Notes under the pieces: generated by a model | Seen by the model: only the letters and a program-made list of their open reading frames with translations | Told to the model about the DNA's origin: nothing | Databases searched by the model: none | In this document: positions 56,422 to 64,000 of the stretch, in pieces | Layout: each line of letters begins with the position of its first letter | How positions within the stretch are numbered: the stretch's first letter is position 1 | Assembly (NCBI GenBank): GCA_902825965.1 | Contig: CADEDA010000014.1 | Location: 7,740 to 71,739 of the forward strand | Direction of reading: 5' to 3' | Length of the DNA stretch: 64,000 nt | Source: an uncultured Gemmatimonadota bacterium | GTDB taxonomy: Bacteria > Gemmatimonadota > Gemmatimonadetes > Gemmatimonadales > Gemmatimonadaceae | Translations under genes and position numbers: made by a program

Positions 56422-56661
56422 TCAGCCGCCGATCTTGCCGTTCAGGTAGCTGATCGCGTCGCCCACCGTCCGGAGCTTCTCCGCATCCTCGTCCGGGATG
56501 TCGATGTTGAACTCCTTCTCGAACTCCATCACGAGCTCGACGATGTCGAGCGAGTCAGCGCCGAGGTCCTCGATGAAGCTCGCGCCATCCGTGAGCTTCT
56601 CCCGCTCGACGCCCAGCTCCTTCTCGATGATGTCCTTGACCTTCGCGGAATGGTCGGCCAT
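56422..56661 (-). CDS. acpP: Acyl carrier protein
   Basis: 79 aa. Carries acyl intermediates on a phosphopantetheine attached to the serine in [19 protein letters not shown]. The acidic helix-rich sequence is typical ([43 protein letters not shown]). ATG 56661 is preceded by CGGAGT and gives a standard-length ACP, so a longer frame from 56769 is rejected. A promoter-like TATATT and a hairpin lie in the 107-bp upstream gap. Confidence 0.97.
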   Translation of the reverse strand: MADHSAKVKDIIEKELGVEREKLTDGASFIEDLGADSLDIVELVMEFEKEFNIDIPDEDAEKLRTVGDAISYLNGKIGG

Positions 56662-56703
56662 GCGAAAAGACTCCGTAGGGGTGGAACTGCGGTGGTGCTC
56701 GGA

Positions 56704-56709
56704 AATATA
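56704..56709 (-). promoter_or_regulatory. Possible -10 element for acpP-fabF
   Basis: TATATT on the - strand, 42 bp before the acpP start, is in the only AT-rich patch of the fabG-acpP gap. No clear -35 at 16-18 bp. Together with the upstream hairpin it suggests a separate acpP promoter. Confidence 0.4.
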
Positions 56710-56739
56710 AGCGGGACAACGCGCAAGCACACGTCGGTC

Positions 56740-56760
56740 ACGGGGGTGCAACACCCCCGT
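56740..56760 (-). terminator. Hairpin between fabG and acpP
   Basis: Perfect 9-bp stem (ACGGGGGTG with CACCCCCGT) and a 3-base loop, starting 8 bp past the fabG stop. No T-run follows, so it may be a partial terminator, an attenuator or a stabilising 3' end rather than a full stop. Confidence 0.5.
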
Positions 56761-56768
56761 CCGCGCCA

Positions 56769-57503
56769 CTACATGACCATGCCGCCGTCCACCGGGATGA
56801 CCTGCCCGGTGAGGTACGCGGCGTGCTCCGAACAGAGGAAGGCGACCACGCCGGCGATGTCCTCCGGCGTGCCGAACCGCTCGAGCGGGATCTGCGCCGA
56901 CAGGGCCGCGACGGCTTCAGGTGTCATCGCGTCGGTCATGTCGGTCTTGATGAAGCCCGGCGCGACCACGTTGCACAGGATGTTGCGGCTGGCCAGCTCC
57001 TTGGCGACCGATTTGCTCAAGCCGATCAGGCCGGCCTTGCTGGCCGCGTAGTTCGCCTGCCCCTTGTTGCCGATGATCCCCACCACCGACGCGATGTTGA
57101 TGATCCGGCCCCACCGCCGCTTCATCATGCCGCGCTGCGCGGCCCGGATGGCGATGAAGGCCGAGCGCAGGTTCGTCTCGAGGACCGCGTCCCAGTCGTC
57201 GTCCTTCATGCGCAGCATCAGGTTGTCCTTGGTGATGCCCGCATTGTTCACCAGGATGTCGAGCGACCCGAACGCGTCCTCGACGGTCTGCACCAGCATG
57301 GTGACGTCGGCCGGCACGCTGATGTCGCAGGCGAACCCGCGCGCCTCGCCCAGCTCCTCGGCCACGGCCTCGGCCTTCGCGAGGTCCCGGCCCACCACCG
57401 CGACCTTCGCCCCGGACGCGACGAGCTGCTTGGCGATCGCCTTGCCGATCCCGCGGGTGGATCCAGTGACGAGGGCCACGCGGCCCGACAGGTTGAAAGT
57501 CAT
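56769..57503 (-). CDS. fabG: 3-oxoacyl-ACP reductase
   Basis: 244 aa short-chain dehydrogenase, NADPH-dependent reduction of 3-oxoacyl-ACP. [28 protein letters not shown] is the cofactor loop, [21 protein letters not shown] the structural motif, and [31 protein letters not shown] holds the catalytic Ser-Tyr-Lys. ATG 57503 gives the standard N-terminus. Followed by a hairpin before acpP. Confidence 0.96.
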   Translation of the reverse strand: MTFNLSGRVALVTGSTRGIGKAIAKQLVASGAKVAVVGRDLAKAEAVAEELGEARGFACDISVPADVTMLVQTVEDAFGSLDILVNNAGITKDNLMLRMKDDDWDAVLETNLRSAFIAIRAAQRGMMKRRWGRIINIASVVGIIGNKGQANYAASKAGLIGLSKSVAKELASRNILCNVVAPGFIKTDMTDAMTPEAVAALSAQIPLERFGTPEDIAGVVAFLCSEHAAYLTGQVIPVDGGMVM

Positions 57504-57525
57504 CGACGGCTGCCTGGGTTGGCGT

Positions 57526-58455
57526 TCACAGCTGGGAAAGGAGTCCTTCGACTTCGGCGACGGTTCCACAGGTCAACGACCGGCAGTCGGGGGCGAGCCG
57601 CTTCACCAGTCCACTCAGCACGGCCCCGGGGCCCATCTCGACGAAGGTGACACCCGGGAACCGCTGCGCGATGCTCCGGACCACGTCCACCCAGCGTACG
57701 GGCGAGGTCAGCTGGCGCAGCAGCAGGTCCCTCGCGCCGGCTGCCGTCGAGTTCGCCTCGGCCGTGACGTTGCTCCACACGGGGATGGCGGGTTCGCTCC
57801 AGCCGGCGGCGGAGAGGGCCGTCGCGAGGCCGGGCGCCGCCGGCTGCATGAGCGGGCTGTGAAACGCCCCGCTGACCTGCAGGCGCATGGCGCGCTTGGC
57901 CCCGGCGGCCTTGGCGAGCTCCATCGCCGCCTCGACGGCCACGACCTCGCCCGAGATCACGATCTGCTCGGTGTTGTTGTAGTTGGCGGGCACGCAGACC
58001 CCCTGCGCCGAGGCCTCGCGGCAGATGTCCTCGATGGGCCGCTGCAACTCGCCGAGGATCGCGGCCATCGCACCCGGCACCTGCACACCGGTCTCGTACA
58101 TCAGTTCACCGCGGCGCCGCACGAGGCGCACCGCGTCCTCGAGCGACAGGGCGCCGGCGGCGTGATAGGCGGAGAACTCCCCGAGCGAATGCCCGGCGGC
58201 CCCCTGCACCTTGCCACGCATCGCCGTGCCGACCAGGGCCCACACGGCGGCCCCGTGTGTCAGCAGCGCGGGCTGCGCGTTGTGCGTCAGCGTCAGTTCC
58301 TCCGCCGGGCCATCGAAGCAGAGCGTGCTGAGGGCCGCACCGAGGGCCGCGTCGGCGCGCGCGAACGTCTCGCGGGCGGCCGGGAATGCCGCGGCGAGAT
58401 CCTTCGCCATGCCAGGCTTCTGCGATCCTTGGCCAGGAAAGAGCAGGAAGAACAT
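57526..58455 (-). CDS. fabD: Malonyl-CoA-ACP transacylase
   Basis: 309 aa. Loads malonyl onto ACP. FFLLFPGQGSQKPGMAKDLA at the N-terminus, GAAGHSLGEFSAYHAAGAL with the nucleophile Ser, and RLQVSGAFHSPLMQPA with the catalytic His. EMGPGAVLSGLVKRL is the C-terminal signature. A 93-bp gap, with nothing recognisable, separates it from fabH upstream. Confidence 0.96.
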   Translation of the reverse strand: MFFLLFPGQGSQKPGMAKDLAAAFPAARETFARADAALGAALSTLCFDGPAEELTLTHNAQPALLTHGAAVWALVGTAMRGKVQGAAGHSLGEFSAYHAAGALSLEDAVRLVRRRGELMYETGVQVPGAMAAILGELQRPIEDICREASAQGVCVPANYNNTEQIVISGEVVAVEAAMELAKAAGAKRAMRLQVSGAFHSPLMQPAAPGLATALSAAGWSEPAIPVWSNVTAEANSTAAGARDLLLRQLTSPVRWVDVVRSIAQRFPGVTFVEMGPGAVLSGLVKRLAPDCRSLTCGTVAEVEGLLSQL

Positions 58456-58548
58456 GTCGGGATGGGTGAGAAGTGACGGGGGGCGCAGGCCGCTCGCGGT
58501 GGACGGTACGCCCGGACGCGCCGCAGGGCCCCCTCCCGCGAGCCGATC

Positions 58549-59538
58549 CTAGAACCGGACGACCATCGAACCCCAGGTGAAGCCGGCACCGAACGCCACG
58601 AACATGACGTGCATGCCGTCCTTGATCAGGCCCTGCTCCTGCGCCTCGCTCAAGGCGATCGGGATGGAGGCCGCGGACGTGTTCCCGAACCGGTCGACGT
58701 TCACGTACACCTTCTCCATCGGGATGCCCGCGTGTTTCGCGGTGGCCTCGATGATCCGGATGTTCGCCTGATGGGGGATCAGCAGGTCGATGTCGCTGGC
58801 CGAGAGCTTGGCGCCGTCGAGGGCGCGGTCGGCGGCATCGGCCATGGAGCGCACGGCGTTCTTGAACACCTCGCGACCCGCCATCGTGATGAAGTGCGAG
58901 CCCTCGGCCAGCACCTGGGCGTCCATGGGGTGGCTGCCCGCCCCCTTGGGCCGCTGCAGCAGGTCCGCGAGCGTGCCGTCGGAGCGCATGTAAGCGGAGA
59001 GCACGCCGCGCCCCTTGGTGCTGCGCTTGACCACCGTCGCCCCGGCTCCGTCGCCGAAGAGCACGCAGGTGTTGCGGTCCTTCCAGTTGATGATCCGCGA
59101 GAGCACCTCGCCGCCGATCACGAGGATGGTCTCGTAGCCGCCCGTGGCCATGAGCCCCTCGGCCACCTGGATGCCGTAGAGCCACCCGGAGCAGGCCGCG
59201 TCGATGTCGAACGCCACCGCGCGGGTCGCGCCCAACGCGGCCTGCACCTCCACGGCCGTCGCCGGCAGCAGCCGGTCGGGACTCGCGGTGCCCAGGATGA
59301 TCGCGTCGAGTTCTGCGGCGGTCACGCCGGCGCGCTGCAGTGCGATGCGGGCGGCCTCGGTGCAGATGGTCGTGAGGTTCTCGCCGTCGCCCGCGACGTA
59401 CCGCTGTCCGATCCCCGTGCGCTCCCGAATCCACTCGTCCGAGGTCTCCACGCCGATCGACGCGAAGTCGGCGTTGGTGAAGGCGCGCTTGGGGACGGCG
59501 TGTCCCGTGGCGGCGAGCATCGCGACCGGGCGTTTCAC
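58549..59538 (-). CDS. fabH: 3-oxoacyl-ACP synthase III
   Basis: 329 aa. Starts fatty-acid chains by condensing acyl-CoA with malonyl-ACP. Active-site Cys in AFDIDAACSGWLYGIQVAEGL, His in LLIPHQANIRIIEATAKHAG, Asn in NVDRFGNTSAASIPIAL. The conserved TSDEWIRERTGIGQRYVA is present. Start GTG 59538 overlaps the plsX stop by four bases, so the longer frame reaching to 60066 inside plsX is rejected. Confidence 0.96.
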   Translation of the reverse strand: MKRPVAMLAATGHAVPKRAFTNADFASIGVETSDEWIRERTGIGQRYVAGDGENLTTICTEAARIALQRAGVTAAELDAIILGTASPDRLLPATAVEVQAALGATRAVAFDIDAACSGWLYGIQVAEGLMATGGYETILVIGGEVLSRIINWKDRNTCVLFGDGAGATVVKRSTKGRGVLSAYMRSDGTLADLLQRPKGAGSHPMDAQVLAEGSHFITMAGREVFKNAVRSMADAADRALDGAKLSASDIDLLIPHQANIRIIEATAKHAGIPMEKVYVNVDRFGNTSAASIPIALSEAQEQGLIKDGMHVMFVAFGAGFTWGSMVVRF

Positions 59539-60536
59539 TTGGCGAGTTGCTCCCCGATGTGGTGGCTCATGCGCGACTCGACGGCGCGGATGCCGGCGAG
59601 CACCCCGTTCTTGATGGCCTCGGGGCTGGACTTGCCGTGGCAGATGATGCTCACGCCCTTGACGCCGAGGAGCGGCGCCCCGCCGTACTTCGCGTAGTCG
59701 AGGGAATGCACGAGCGCCCCGATCTGCTCCTTGGTGACGCCGTTCTTCATCATCATGCCGAACAGCATGGGGGCGACGGACTCGTAGAACTTGAGCAGCA
59801 CGTTCCCGGTGAAGCCGTCGCAGACCACCACGTCGATGGGGCCGCGGTCGCAGGCCCCGGCCGGGATGTCCCGGCCTTCGACGTTGCCGATGAAGTTGAG
59901 GCCGGCGCCGAGGAGGAGCTGGTGCGCCTCCTTCACGGCCGCGTTGCCCTTCTCCGGCTCCTCGCCCACCGAGAGCAGGCCGACCGCCGGGTTCTCGCGC
60001 CCGAGGATGTCGCGGGCATAGACGTGCCCCAGGCGCGCGAACTGCACGAGCTCGGCGGCGGAGCAATCGACGTTGGCGCCGGAATCGAGGACCACCACCG
60101 GCTGCTTCGCCGTGGGGAAGACCGTGCTGATCGCGGGCCGCGAGAGCCCCTCGTGGAGGCGCAGGAACACCGTGGACGCGGCCATCTGCGCCCCGGTGTT
60201 GCCGGCCGAGACGAACGCGTCCGATTTGCCCTCGGCCTGGAGCTTGATGCCGACCGTCATGGACGAGTTGGGCTTCCCGCGCACGGCCACGGAGGGCTTG
60301 TCCGACATCTCGACGACGTCGGGCGCCTCGACGATCTCCAAACGCGTCGCCGCTTCGACCAGGGAGGCCGGAGCGGCGGCGAGTTGGGTGCTCAGCTGCT
60401 CGCGGATGACGGCGGTCCGTCCGACGAGCTGGAGCTGGTGCGCAGAACCGATTTCGTGGAGCAGCAACAAGGCGGCCGCAACGGGCGCCGCTGGGGCGTG
60501 GTCGCCCCCCATCGCATCCAGGGCGATGCGAGCCAT
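59535..60536 (-). CDS. plsX: Phosphate acyltransferase PlsX
   Basis: 333 aa. Makes acyl-phosphate from acyl-ACP, the donor used by PlsY (20756-21391). RIALDAMGGDHAPAAPVAAALLLL, GKPNSSMTVGIKLQAEGKSDAFVSAGNTGAQMAAS, LDSGANVDCSAAELVQFARLG and IDVVVCDGFTGNVLLKFYESVA are diagnostic. Located 4 bp after rpmF, in the widespread DUF177-rpmF-plsX-fabH order. Confidence 0.97.
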   Translation of the reverse strand: MARIALDAMGGDHAPAAPVAAALLLLHEIGSAHQLQLVGRTAVIREQLSTQLAAAPASLVEAATRLEIVEAPDVVEMSDKPSVAVRGKPNSSMTVGIKLQAEGKSDAFVSAGNTGAQMAASTVFLRLHEGLSRPAISTVFPTAKQPVVVLDSGANVDCSAAELVQFARLGHVYARDILGRENPAVGLLSVGEEPEKGNAAVKEAHQLLLGAGLNFIGNVEGRDIPAGACDRGPIDVVVCDGFTGNVLLKFYESVAPMLFGMMMKNGVTKEQIGALVHSLDYAKYGGAPLLGVKGVSIICHGKSSPEAIKNGVLAGIRAVESRMSHHIGEQLAK

Positions 60537-60540
60537 GGGA

Positions 60541-60723
60541 TTAGGCGTTGCGGGCTTTGACTCGCTGCTCGCCGGCGTAGAAGCCGCAGCTCTCGCACAC
60601 GTGGTGCGGGCGCTTCATCTCGCCGCACTTCGGGCATGCCTGGATGTTGATCGCGGGAGCGACCTTGTGCGTGTTACGCGCGCGCTTCTTGCGCTTGGAG
60701 GTGCGGCGCTTCGGGACGGCCAT
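60541..60723 (-). CDS. rpmF: 50S ribosomal protein L32
   Basis: 60 aa. Basic N-terminus AVPKRRTSKRKKRARNTHKV, then a four-cysteine zinc-ribbon (CPKCGEMKRPHHVCESCGFYAGE), the C+ type of bL32 that binds zinc. The gene sits between DUF177 and plsX, linking ribosome and membrane-lipid output. Confidence 0.97.
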   Translation of the reverse strand: MAVPKRRTSKRKKRARNTHKVAPAINIQACPKCGEMKRPHHVCESCGFYAGEQRVKARNA

Positions 60724-60747
60724 CGGAAACCTGCCAGGTGGAGTGAA

Positions 60748-61215
60748 TCAGGAGACGGAAGACGGACAACTGCACGGGCCTGCATTGAGATCGGCGCCAC
60801 ACGTCGGGCAGAGTCCCTTGCAGTCGGGACGGCACAACGGCAACGCCGGGGCCTCGAGCAGCCACTGTTCACGGATCGCGGGGCGAAGGTCCAGCACGGT
60901 TCCCAGGTCACCGATCGGGAAGACGTCGGGCTCGTCCGCGTTCTCGTCGTCGGCGTCGGCGAAGATGAAGTGAGCGTCGCCGCTCACCGGCACCTCCACC
61001 GGCACCAGACAGCGTCGGCACTCTCCCGCGGCGATCCCACTGAACCCGCCGCTGAAGTAGAACCGACCACTACCAGCCCCGCTCAGACGCCCCGTGACCT
61101 TGAGCGGTTGAACCGGACGCGCATCGCCCTCCAACCACACTTCGTCGTCAGGAGCGAGGTCCCCGGAGACTTGGACTGCGCCCTGCGAGAGCGTGCGGAT
61201 GTCGAACGACAGCAT
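60748..61215 (-). CDS. DUF177 (YceD-like) protein
   Basis: 155 aa. YceD/DUF177 family, linked to 23S rRNA metabolism in plants and bacteria. MLSFDIRTLSQGAVQVSGDL opens it, GECRRCLVPVEVPVSGDAHFIF holds a CXXC, and CRPDCKGLCPTCGADLNAGPCSC is the Cys-rich C-terminus often seen upstream of rpmF. Its ATG lies about two bases from the start site predicted for a strong promoter, suggesting a leaderless mRNA. First gene of the fatty-acid operon. Confidence 0.9.
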   Translation of the reverse strand: MLSFDIRTLSQGAVQVSGDLAPDDEVWLEGDARPVQPLKVTGRLSGAGSGRFYFSGGFSGIAAGECRRCLVPVEVPVSGDAHFIFADADDENADEPDVFPIGDLGTVLDLRPAIREQWLLEAPALPLCRPDCKGLCPTCGADLNAGPCSCPSSVS

Positions 61216-61223
61216 AGGGGTGA

Positions 61224-61252
61224 AACCTATCGACCCTGACCGAGGGGGTCAA
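61224..61252 (-). promoter_or_regulatory. Sigma-70-type promoter of the DUF177-rpmF-plsX-fab operon
   Basis: On the - strand, TTGACC (61252-61247) and TAGGTT (61229-61224) are separated by exactly 17 bp. Transcription should begin near 61217, two bases before the ATG at 61215. It is among the best -35/-10 pairs in the window and lies in the 63-bp gap after ndk. Confidence 0.6.
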
Positions 61253-61275
61253 GGTCCAAACTACTGACCTATCGA
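61225..61275 (-). repeat. Paired 9-bp direct repeats flanking the fatty-acid promoter
   Basis: TCGATAGGT occurs twice on the - strand, at 61275-61267 and 61233-61225, 42 bp apart (four helical turns). The downstream copy overlaps the -10 element. The spacing and placement resemble operator boxes, but no regulator is identified. Confidence 0.4.
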
Positions 61276-61278
61276 GAC

Positions 61279-61698
61279 TTAGACGACCTCGCTCTCGGCA
61301 AAGAAGAAGCGGCTTTCGCGGACCGCGTTCTCGTCCGAATCGGAGGCATGGATGGCGTTCTTGCCCTTGGACTCGGCGTACAGCTTCCGCACCGTGCCGG
61401 CGGCCGCCTCCGCCGGATCCGTGGCGCCGATCGCGTCGCGCAGGGCCGAGACGGCGTTCGCCTTCTCCAGGATGAACGGCATGCAGGGCGCCGAACTCAT
61501 GAAGTCCACGAGCTCACCGTAGAACGGCCGGCCGCGATGCACCGCGTAGAACTCCTCGGCCTGCTTCTTGGAGAGGTGCATCACCCGCGCCGCCTTGAGC
61601 ACGAAGCCCTGCGACTCGAGATGTGCGAGGATCTTGCCGGCCTTGCCCGTGTTGAAGGCGTCCGGCTTGATGATCGAGAACGTGTAGTTGAGGGACAT
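61279..61698 (-). CDS. ndk: Nucleoside-diphosphate kinase
   Basis: 139 aa. Balances NTP pools by phosphate transfer through an active-site histidine, found in KNAIHASDSDENAVRES. NYTFSIIKPDAFNTGKAGKILAHLESQGF and HRGRPFYGELVDFMSSAPCMPFILEK are the other conserved parts. Placed between sucCD, whose enzyme can make the NTP that Ndk exchanges, and the fatty-acid operon. Confidence 0.96.
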   Translation of the reverse strand: MSLNYTFSIIKPDAFNTGKAGKILAHLESQGFVLKAARVMHLSKKQAEEFYAVHRGRPFYGELVDFMSSAPCMPFILEKANAVSALRDAIGATDPAEAAAGTVRKLYAESKGKNAIHASDSDENAVRESRFFFAESEVV

Positions 61699-61732
61699 CG
61701 GGGATCGGAGGTTGGTGGTGGTGCCGTGACCG

Positions 61733-62605
61733 TTACTTGAGGCGGGCGCGGATCAGCTCGACGAAATCGATGGGCCGCTTGGCGATGCCCATACCCGCCG
61801 CCGCGAAGGCCTCGAGCTTCTCCGCCGCCGTGCCCGACGAGCCCGAGATGATCGCACCCGCGTGGCCCATGCGACGCCCCGGCGGCGCGGTCTGCCCGGC
61901 GATGAAGCCGACCACCGGCTTCTTCATGTGCTGCTTCACGTACTCGGCGGCCTCCTGCTCATCCGTGCCACCGATCTCGCCCATCATCGCGACGGCCTTG
62001 GTGGCCGGGTCCTTCTCGAAGGCCGCGAGGCAATCGATGAAGTTGGTGCCGTTGATCGGGTCGCCGCCGATGCCGACGCAGGTGGTCTGGCCGATGCCGG
62101 CGCGCGTGAGCTGGTACACGACCTCGTAGGTCAGCGTCCCCGAGCGGGACACCACGCCCACCGGGCCCGGCGTGCAGATCCGGCCCGGGATGATGCCGAC
62201 CTTCGACGCCCCCGGCGTGATGAGCCCCGGGCAGTTGGGGCCGATGAGGCGGACCCCACGCTCCTTCACGAAGGGATAGACCTTGGTCATGTCGAGCACC
62301 GGCACCCCTTCGGTGATGCAGACCACGAGCTGCACGCCGGCGGCGGCCGCTTCCATGATCGCATCGGCCGCGAACGGCGGCGGCACGTAGATGACGCTGG
62401 TGTTGGCGCCGGTGGCCTTCACCGCGTCGGCGACCGTGTTGAAGATCGGCACCGTACCCTCGAACTTCTGGCCGCCCTTGCCTGGCGTGACGCCGGCGAC
62501 GACCTGCGTGCCGTACTCCATCATCTGCTTCGCGTGGAAGGAGCCGTCGCGGCCCGTGATCCCCTGGATCACCAGCTTGGTGTTCTTGTCGATGAAGACG
62601 CTCAT
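61733..62605 (-). CDS. sucD: Succinyl-CoA synthetase alpha subunit
   Basis: 290 aa. TCA-cycle substrate-level phosphorylation. CoA-binding N-terminus [75 protein letters not shown], and the phosphohistidine loop [19 protein letters not shown]. The start overlaps the sucC stop by four bases. Confidence 0.97.
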   Translation of the reverse strand: MSVFIDKNTKLVIQGITGRDGSFHAKQMMEYGTQVVAGVTPGKGGQKFEGTVPIFNTVADAVKATGANTSVIYVPPPFAADAIMEAAAAGVQLVVCITEGVPVLDMTKVYPFVKERGVRLIGPNCPGLITPGASKVGIIPGRICTPGPVGVVSRSGTLTYEVVYQLTRAGIGQTTCVGIGGDPINGTNFIDCLAAFEKDPATKAVAMMGEIGGTDEQEAAEYVKQHMKKPVVGFIAGQTAPPGRRMGHAGAIISGSSGTAAEKLEAFAAAGMGIAKRPIDFVELIRARLK

Positions 62606-63747
62606 GCCGCCTTCCCTCCCTTGGCGAGCGCGACGGCCTTCTGCACCGCCTCGTCCATGTCGCTCGACGCGGAGAAGCCATTCTCCGTCAGGATCTTCAT
62701 CGCGATCTCCTCGTTGGTGCCCGTGAGGCGGATCACGATCGGCACCTTGAGCGGATTCGCCTTGGTCGCCGTGACGATGCCGTTCGCGACGTCATCGGTG
62801 CGGGTGATGCCGCCGAAGATGTTGAACAGGATGGCCTTCACGTTCGGATCGGCCGTGATGATGCGCAGCGCGTTGACGACCTTCTCGGGATTCGACGAGC
62901 CGCCGATGTCGAGGAAGTTCGCCGGCTCGCCGCCGTAGTACTTCACCAGGTCCATCGTCGCCATCGCGAGGCCCGCGCCGTTCACCACGCAGCCCACGTT
63001 GCCGTCGAGCTTGATGAACGTGAGGTTCGCGTTGCGCGCGTCCACCTCGGACGGCTCCTCGCTGCTCTCGTCGCGGAGCGCGGCGATGGCCGGCAGCCGG
63101 TCGAGTTCGTTGTCGTCGATCACCATCTTGCCATCGACCGCCACGAGTTCGCCCTGCGGCGTCACCACCAGCGGGTTGATCTCGGCCAAGGAGCAGCCGC
63201 TGGCCATGAAGGCCGCGTAGAGCTGCTGCATGATCTTGCCTGCGGCGCGGGCCAGCTTCACGTCGTCGTACAGGAAGAAGCCCATGCGCATCGCGTCGTA
63301 CGTCGGCAGGCCGTAGCGCACGTCCACCGGCACGTAGAGGATCTTCTCCGGCGTCTCGGCCGCCACCTGCTCGATGTCGATACCGCCCGCGGCCGACACC
63401 ATGAACACCGGCTTCTTGGTCGCGCGGTCGACGATGATGCCGACGTACGCCTCCGTGCCGATGTCCGCCGCCACCGTGACGAGCACCTTCTCGACCGTGA
63501 GGCCCTTGATCTGCATGCCGAGGATGGCCGTCGCCTTCTCCTTGGCGTCCGCCGGCGTCTTGCAGAACTTCACGCCGCCCGCCTTGCCACGGCCGCCCGC
63601 ATGCACCTGCGCCTTCACCATGACCGCCGTGCCGTACTTCTTGGCGATCGCCTCAGCCTCGGCAGGGGTCGTCGCGATCTCGCCGGGCGGGATGTTCACG
63701 CCGTAGCCGCGGAGGATCTCCTTGGCCTGGTATTCGTGGATGTTCAC
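62602..63747 (-). CDS. sucC: Succinyl-CoA synthetase beta subunit
   Basis: 381 aa. ATP-grasp subunit pairing with Suc[25 protein letters not shown] at the N-terminus, [23 protein letters not shown] the grasp loop, [24 protein letters not shown] the metal site, and [19 protein letters not shown] plus [16 protein letters not shown] the C-terminal ligase part. GTG 63747 is the standard start; a longer frame to 63783 adds residues not seen in the family. Confidence 0.96.
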   Translation of the reverse strand: MNIHEYQAKEILRGYGVNIPPGEIATTPAEAEAIAKKYGTAVMVKAQVHAGGRGKAGGVKFCKTPADAKEKATAILGMQIKGLTVEKVLVTVAADIGTEAYVGIIVDRATKKPVFMVSAAGGIDIEQVAAETPEKILYVPVDVRYGLPTYDAMRMGFFLYDDVKLARAAGKIMQQLYAAFMASGCSLAEINPLVVTPQGELVAVDGKMVIDDNELDRLPAIAALRDESSEEPSEVDARNANLTFIKLDGNVGCVVNGAGLAMATMDLVKYYGGEPANFLDIGGSSNPEKVVNALRIITADPNVKAILFNIFGGITRTDDVANGIVTATKANPLKVPIVIRLTGTNEEIAMKILTENGFSASSDMDEAVQKAVALAKGGKAA

Positions 63748-63852
63748 GCGTGCTCCGAAAGGGGTTCTGAGACAGCTGTGCAATCTACTTCCGCCGCTGG
63801 GCGGATGGTACGGTGTCGGCCCGCCTTCGTGGGGCGGATTCCTGACCTGCGC

Positions 63853-64000
63853 TCAGGGCACCGGGCGCCCGAGCAGGCGGCCCAGCGCTTCCCAGGCCTC
63901 GGCGTAGGCACGCCAGTCGCCGACCCGCTGGGCGGCGCGCATCGCGTCGTAGAGCGACGCCGCCTGGCGACGCAGGGCATCCGCCGAGAGTGTGGCCCGG
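63853..64000 (-). CDS. UPF0182-like membrane protein, C-terminal fragment
   Basis: Only 48 codons are in the window, ending in a TGA at 63855-63853. The visible part is helical: ALRRQAASLYDAMRAAQRVG, then DWRAYAEAWEALGRLLGRPVP. This matches my memory of the C-terminal tail of the UPF0182 (COG1615) family, where a 'GDW..Y.EA...LG' stretch is common. The rest of the protein lies beyond the window, so the family call is tentative. It is in frame and co-directional with sucC, 105 bp away. Confidence 0.5.
   Translation of the reverse strand, partial: RATLSADALRRQAASLYDAMRAAQRVGDWRAYAEAWEALGRLLGRPVP

Noticed and set aside
63744-63980. A 78-codon - strand frame beginning at 63980
   Set aside because: Arg/Pro/Ser-rich composition typical of a GC-rich shadow frame; a different - frame here matches a UPF0182-like C-terminus.

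Overview
The window reads as chromosomal DNA of a GC-rich, LPS-bearing (diderm) bacterium, most probably a member of the Gemmatimonadota. This rests on the BamA, Skp and Lpx protein styles, the fused LpxC-FabZ, the futalosine menaquinone genes, BshC, and the very dense GTG/ATG stop-start overlaps. No insertion sequence, prophage, CRISPR array or rRNA operon is visible. The content is core metabolism and envelope biogenesis.

Layout. (1) 1-8768 (+): bamA (3' part), skp/ompH, lpxD, an lpxC-fabZ fusion, lpxA, a Gfo/Idh oxidoreductase, lpxB, a DUF374 acyltransferase and lpxK. This is outer-membrane protein assembly plus lipid A synthesis. (2) 8819-18038 (+): gdhA, rlmH, bshC, murJ, uvrC, a threonine synthase and larC. 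(3) 18058-24700 (+): a promoter and hairpin, then a PDZ/DUF512 radical SAM protein, der, plsY, gpsA, a MerR regulator, surE, pcm and apt. (4) 24786-27663 (+): two exported proteins, tRNA-Arg(CCU) and a TPR membrane protein. (5) 27664-27914: a 251-bp convergent gap holding a perfect 13-bp-arm hairpin and a 28-bp sequence with every feature of a XerC/XerD dif site. (6) 27915-39088 (mostly -): dapF and a surface-polysaccharide block with four glycosyltransferases, YfhO, a deacetylase-like protein, a hexapeptide acyltransferase and a flippase-like protein. (7) 39090-48513 (-): kdsB-pyrG-kdsA-kdsC-kdsD-lptC-lptA-lptB-rpoN, covering Kdo synthesis and LPS export with sigma-54. (8) 48810-55162: a TonB-C protein (+), then pabA/trpG, xerD, a DedA protein, ispF, mqnC, mqnA and mqnE (-). 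(9) 55167-61698 (-): DUF177-rpmF-plsX-fabH-fabD-fabG-acpP-fabF, with ndk just upstream. (10) 61733-64000 (-): sucCD and the 3' end of a UPF0182-like protein.

The main result is that the window appears to span the replication terminus. Every gene left of 27.7 kb is on the + strand. Nearly every gene to the right is on the - strand. The switch falls in the gap that holds the dif-like site. A XerD-type recombinase, the family that acts on dif, is encoded 22 kb away.

Other points worth checking: an internal ribosome-binding site and GTG at the LpxC/FabZ junction; a CX5CX2C cluster motif in MqnE where CX3CX2C is expected; a 156-residue N-terminal extension on LptB; a G7 slippery heptamer in larC at the larC1/larC2 boundary; an oxidoreductase where LpxI sits in some other bacteria; and apparently leaderless promoters for the fatty-acid operon and xerD.
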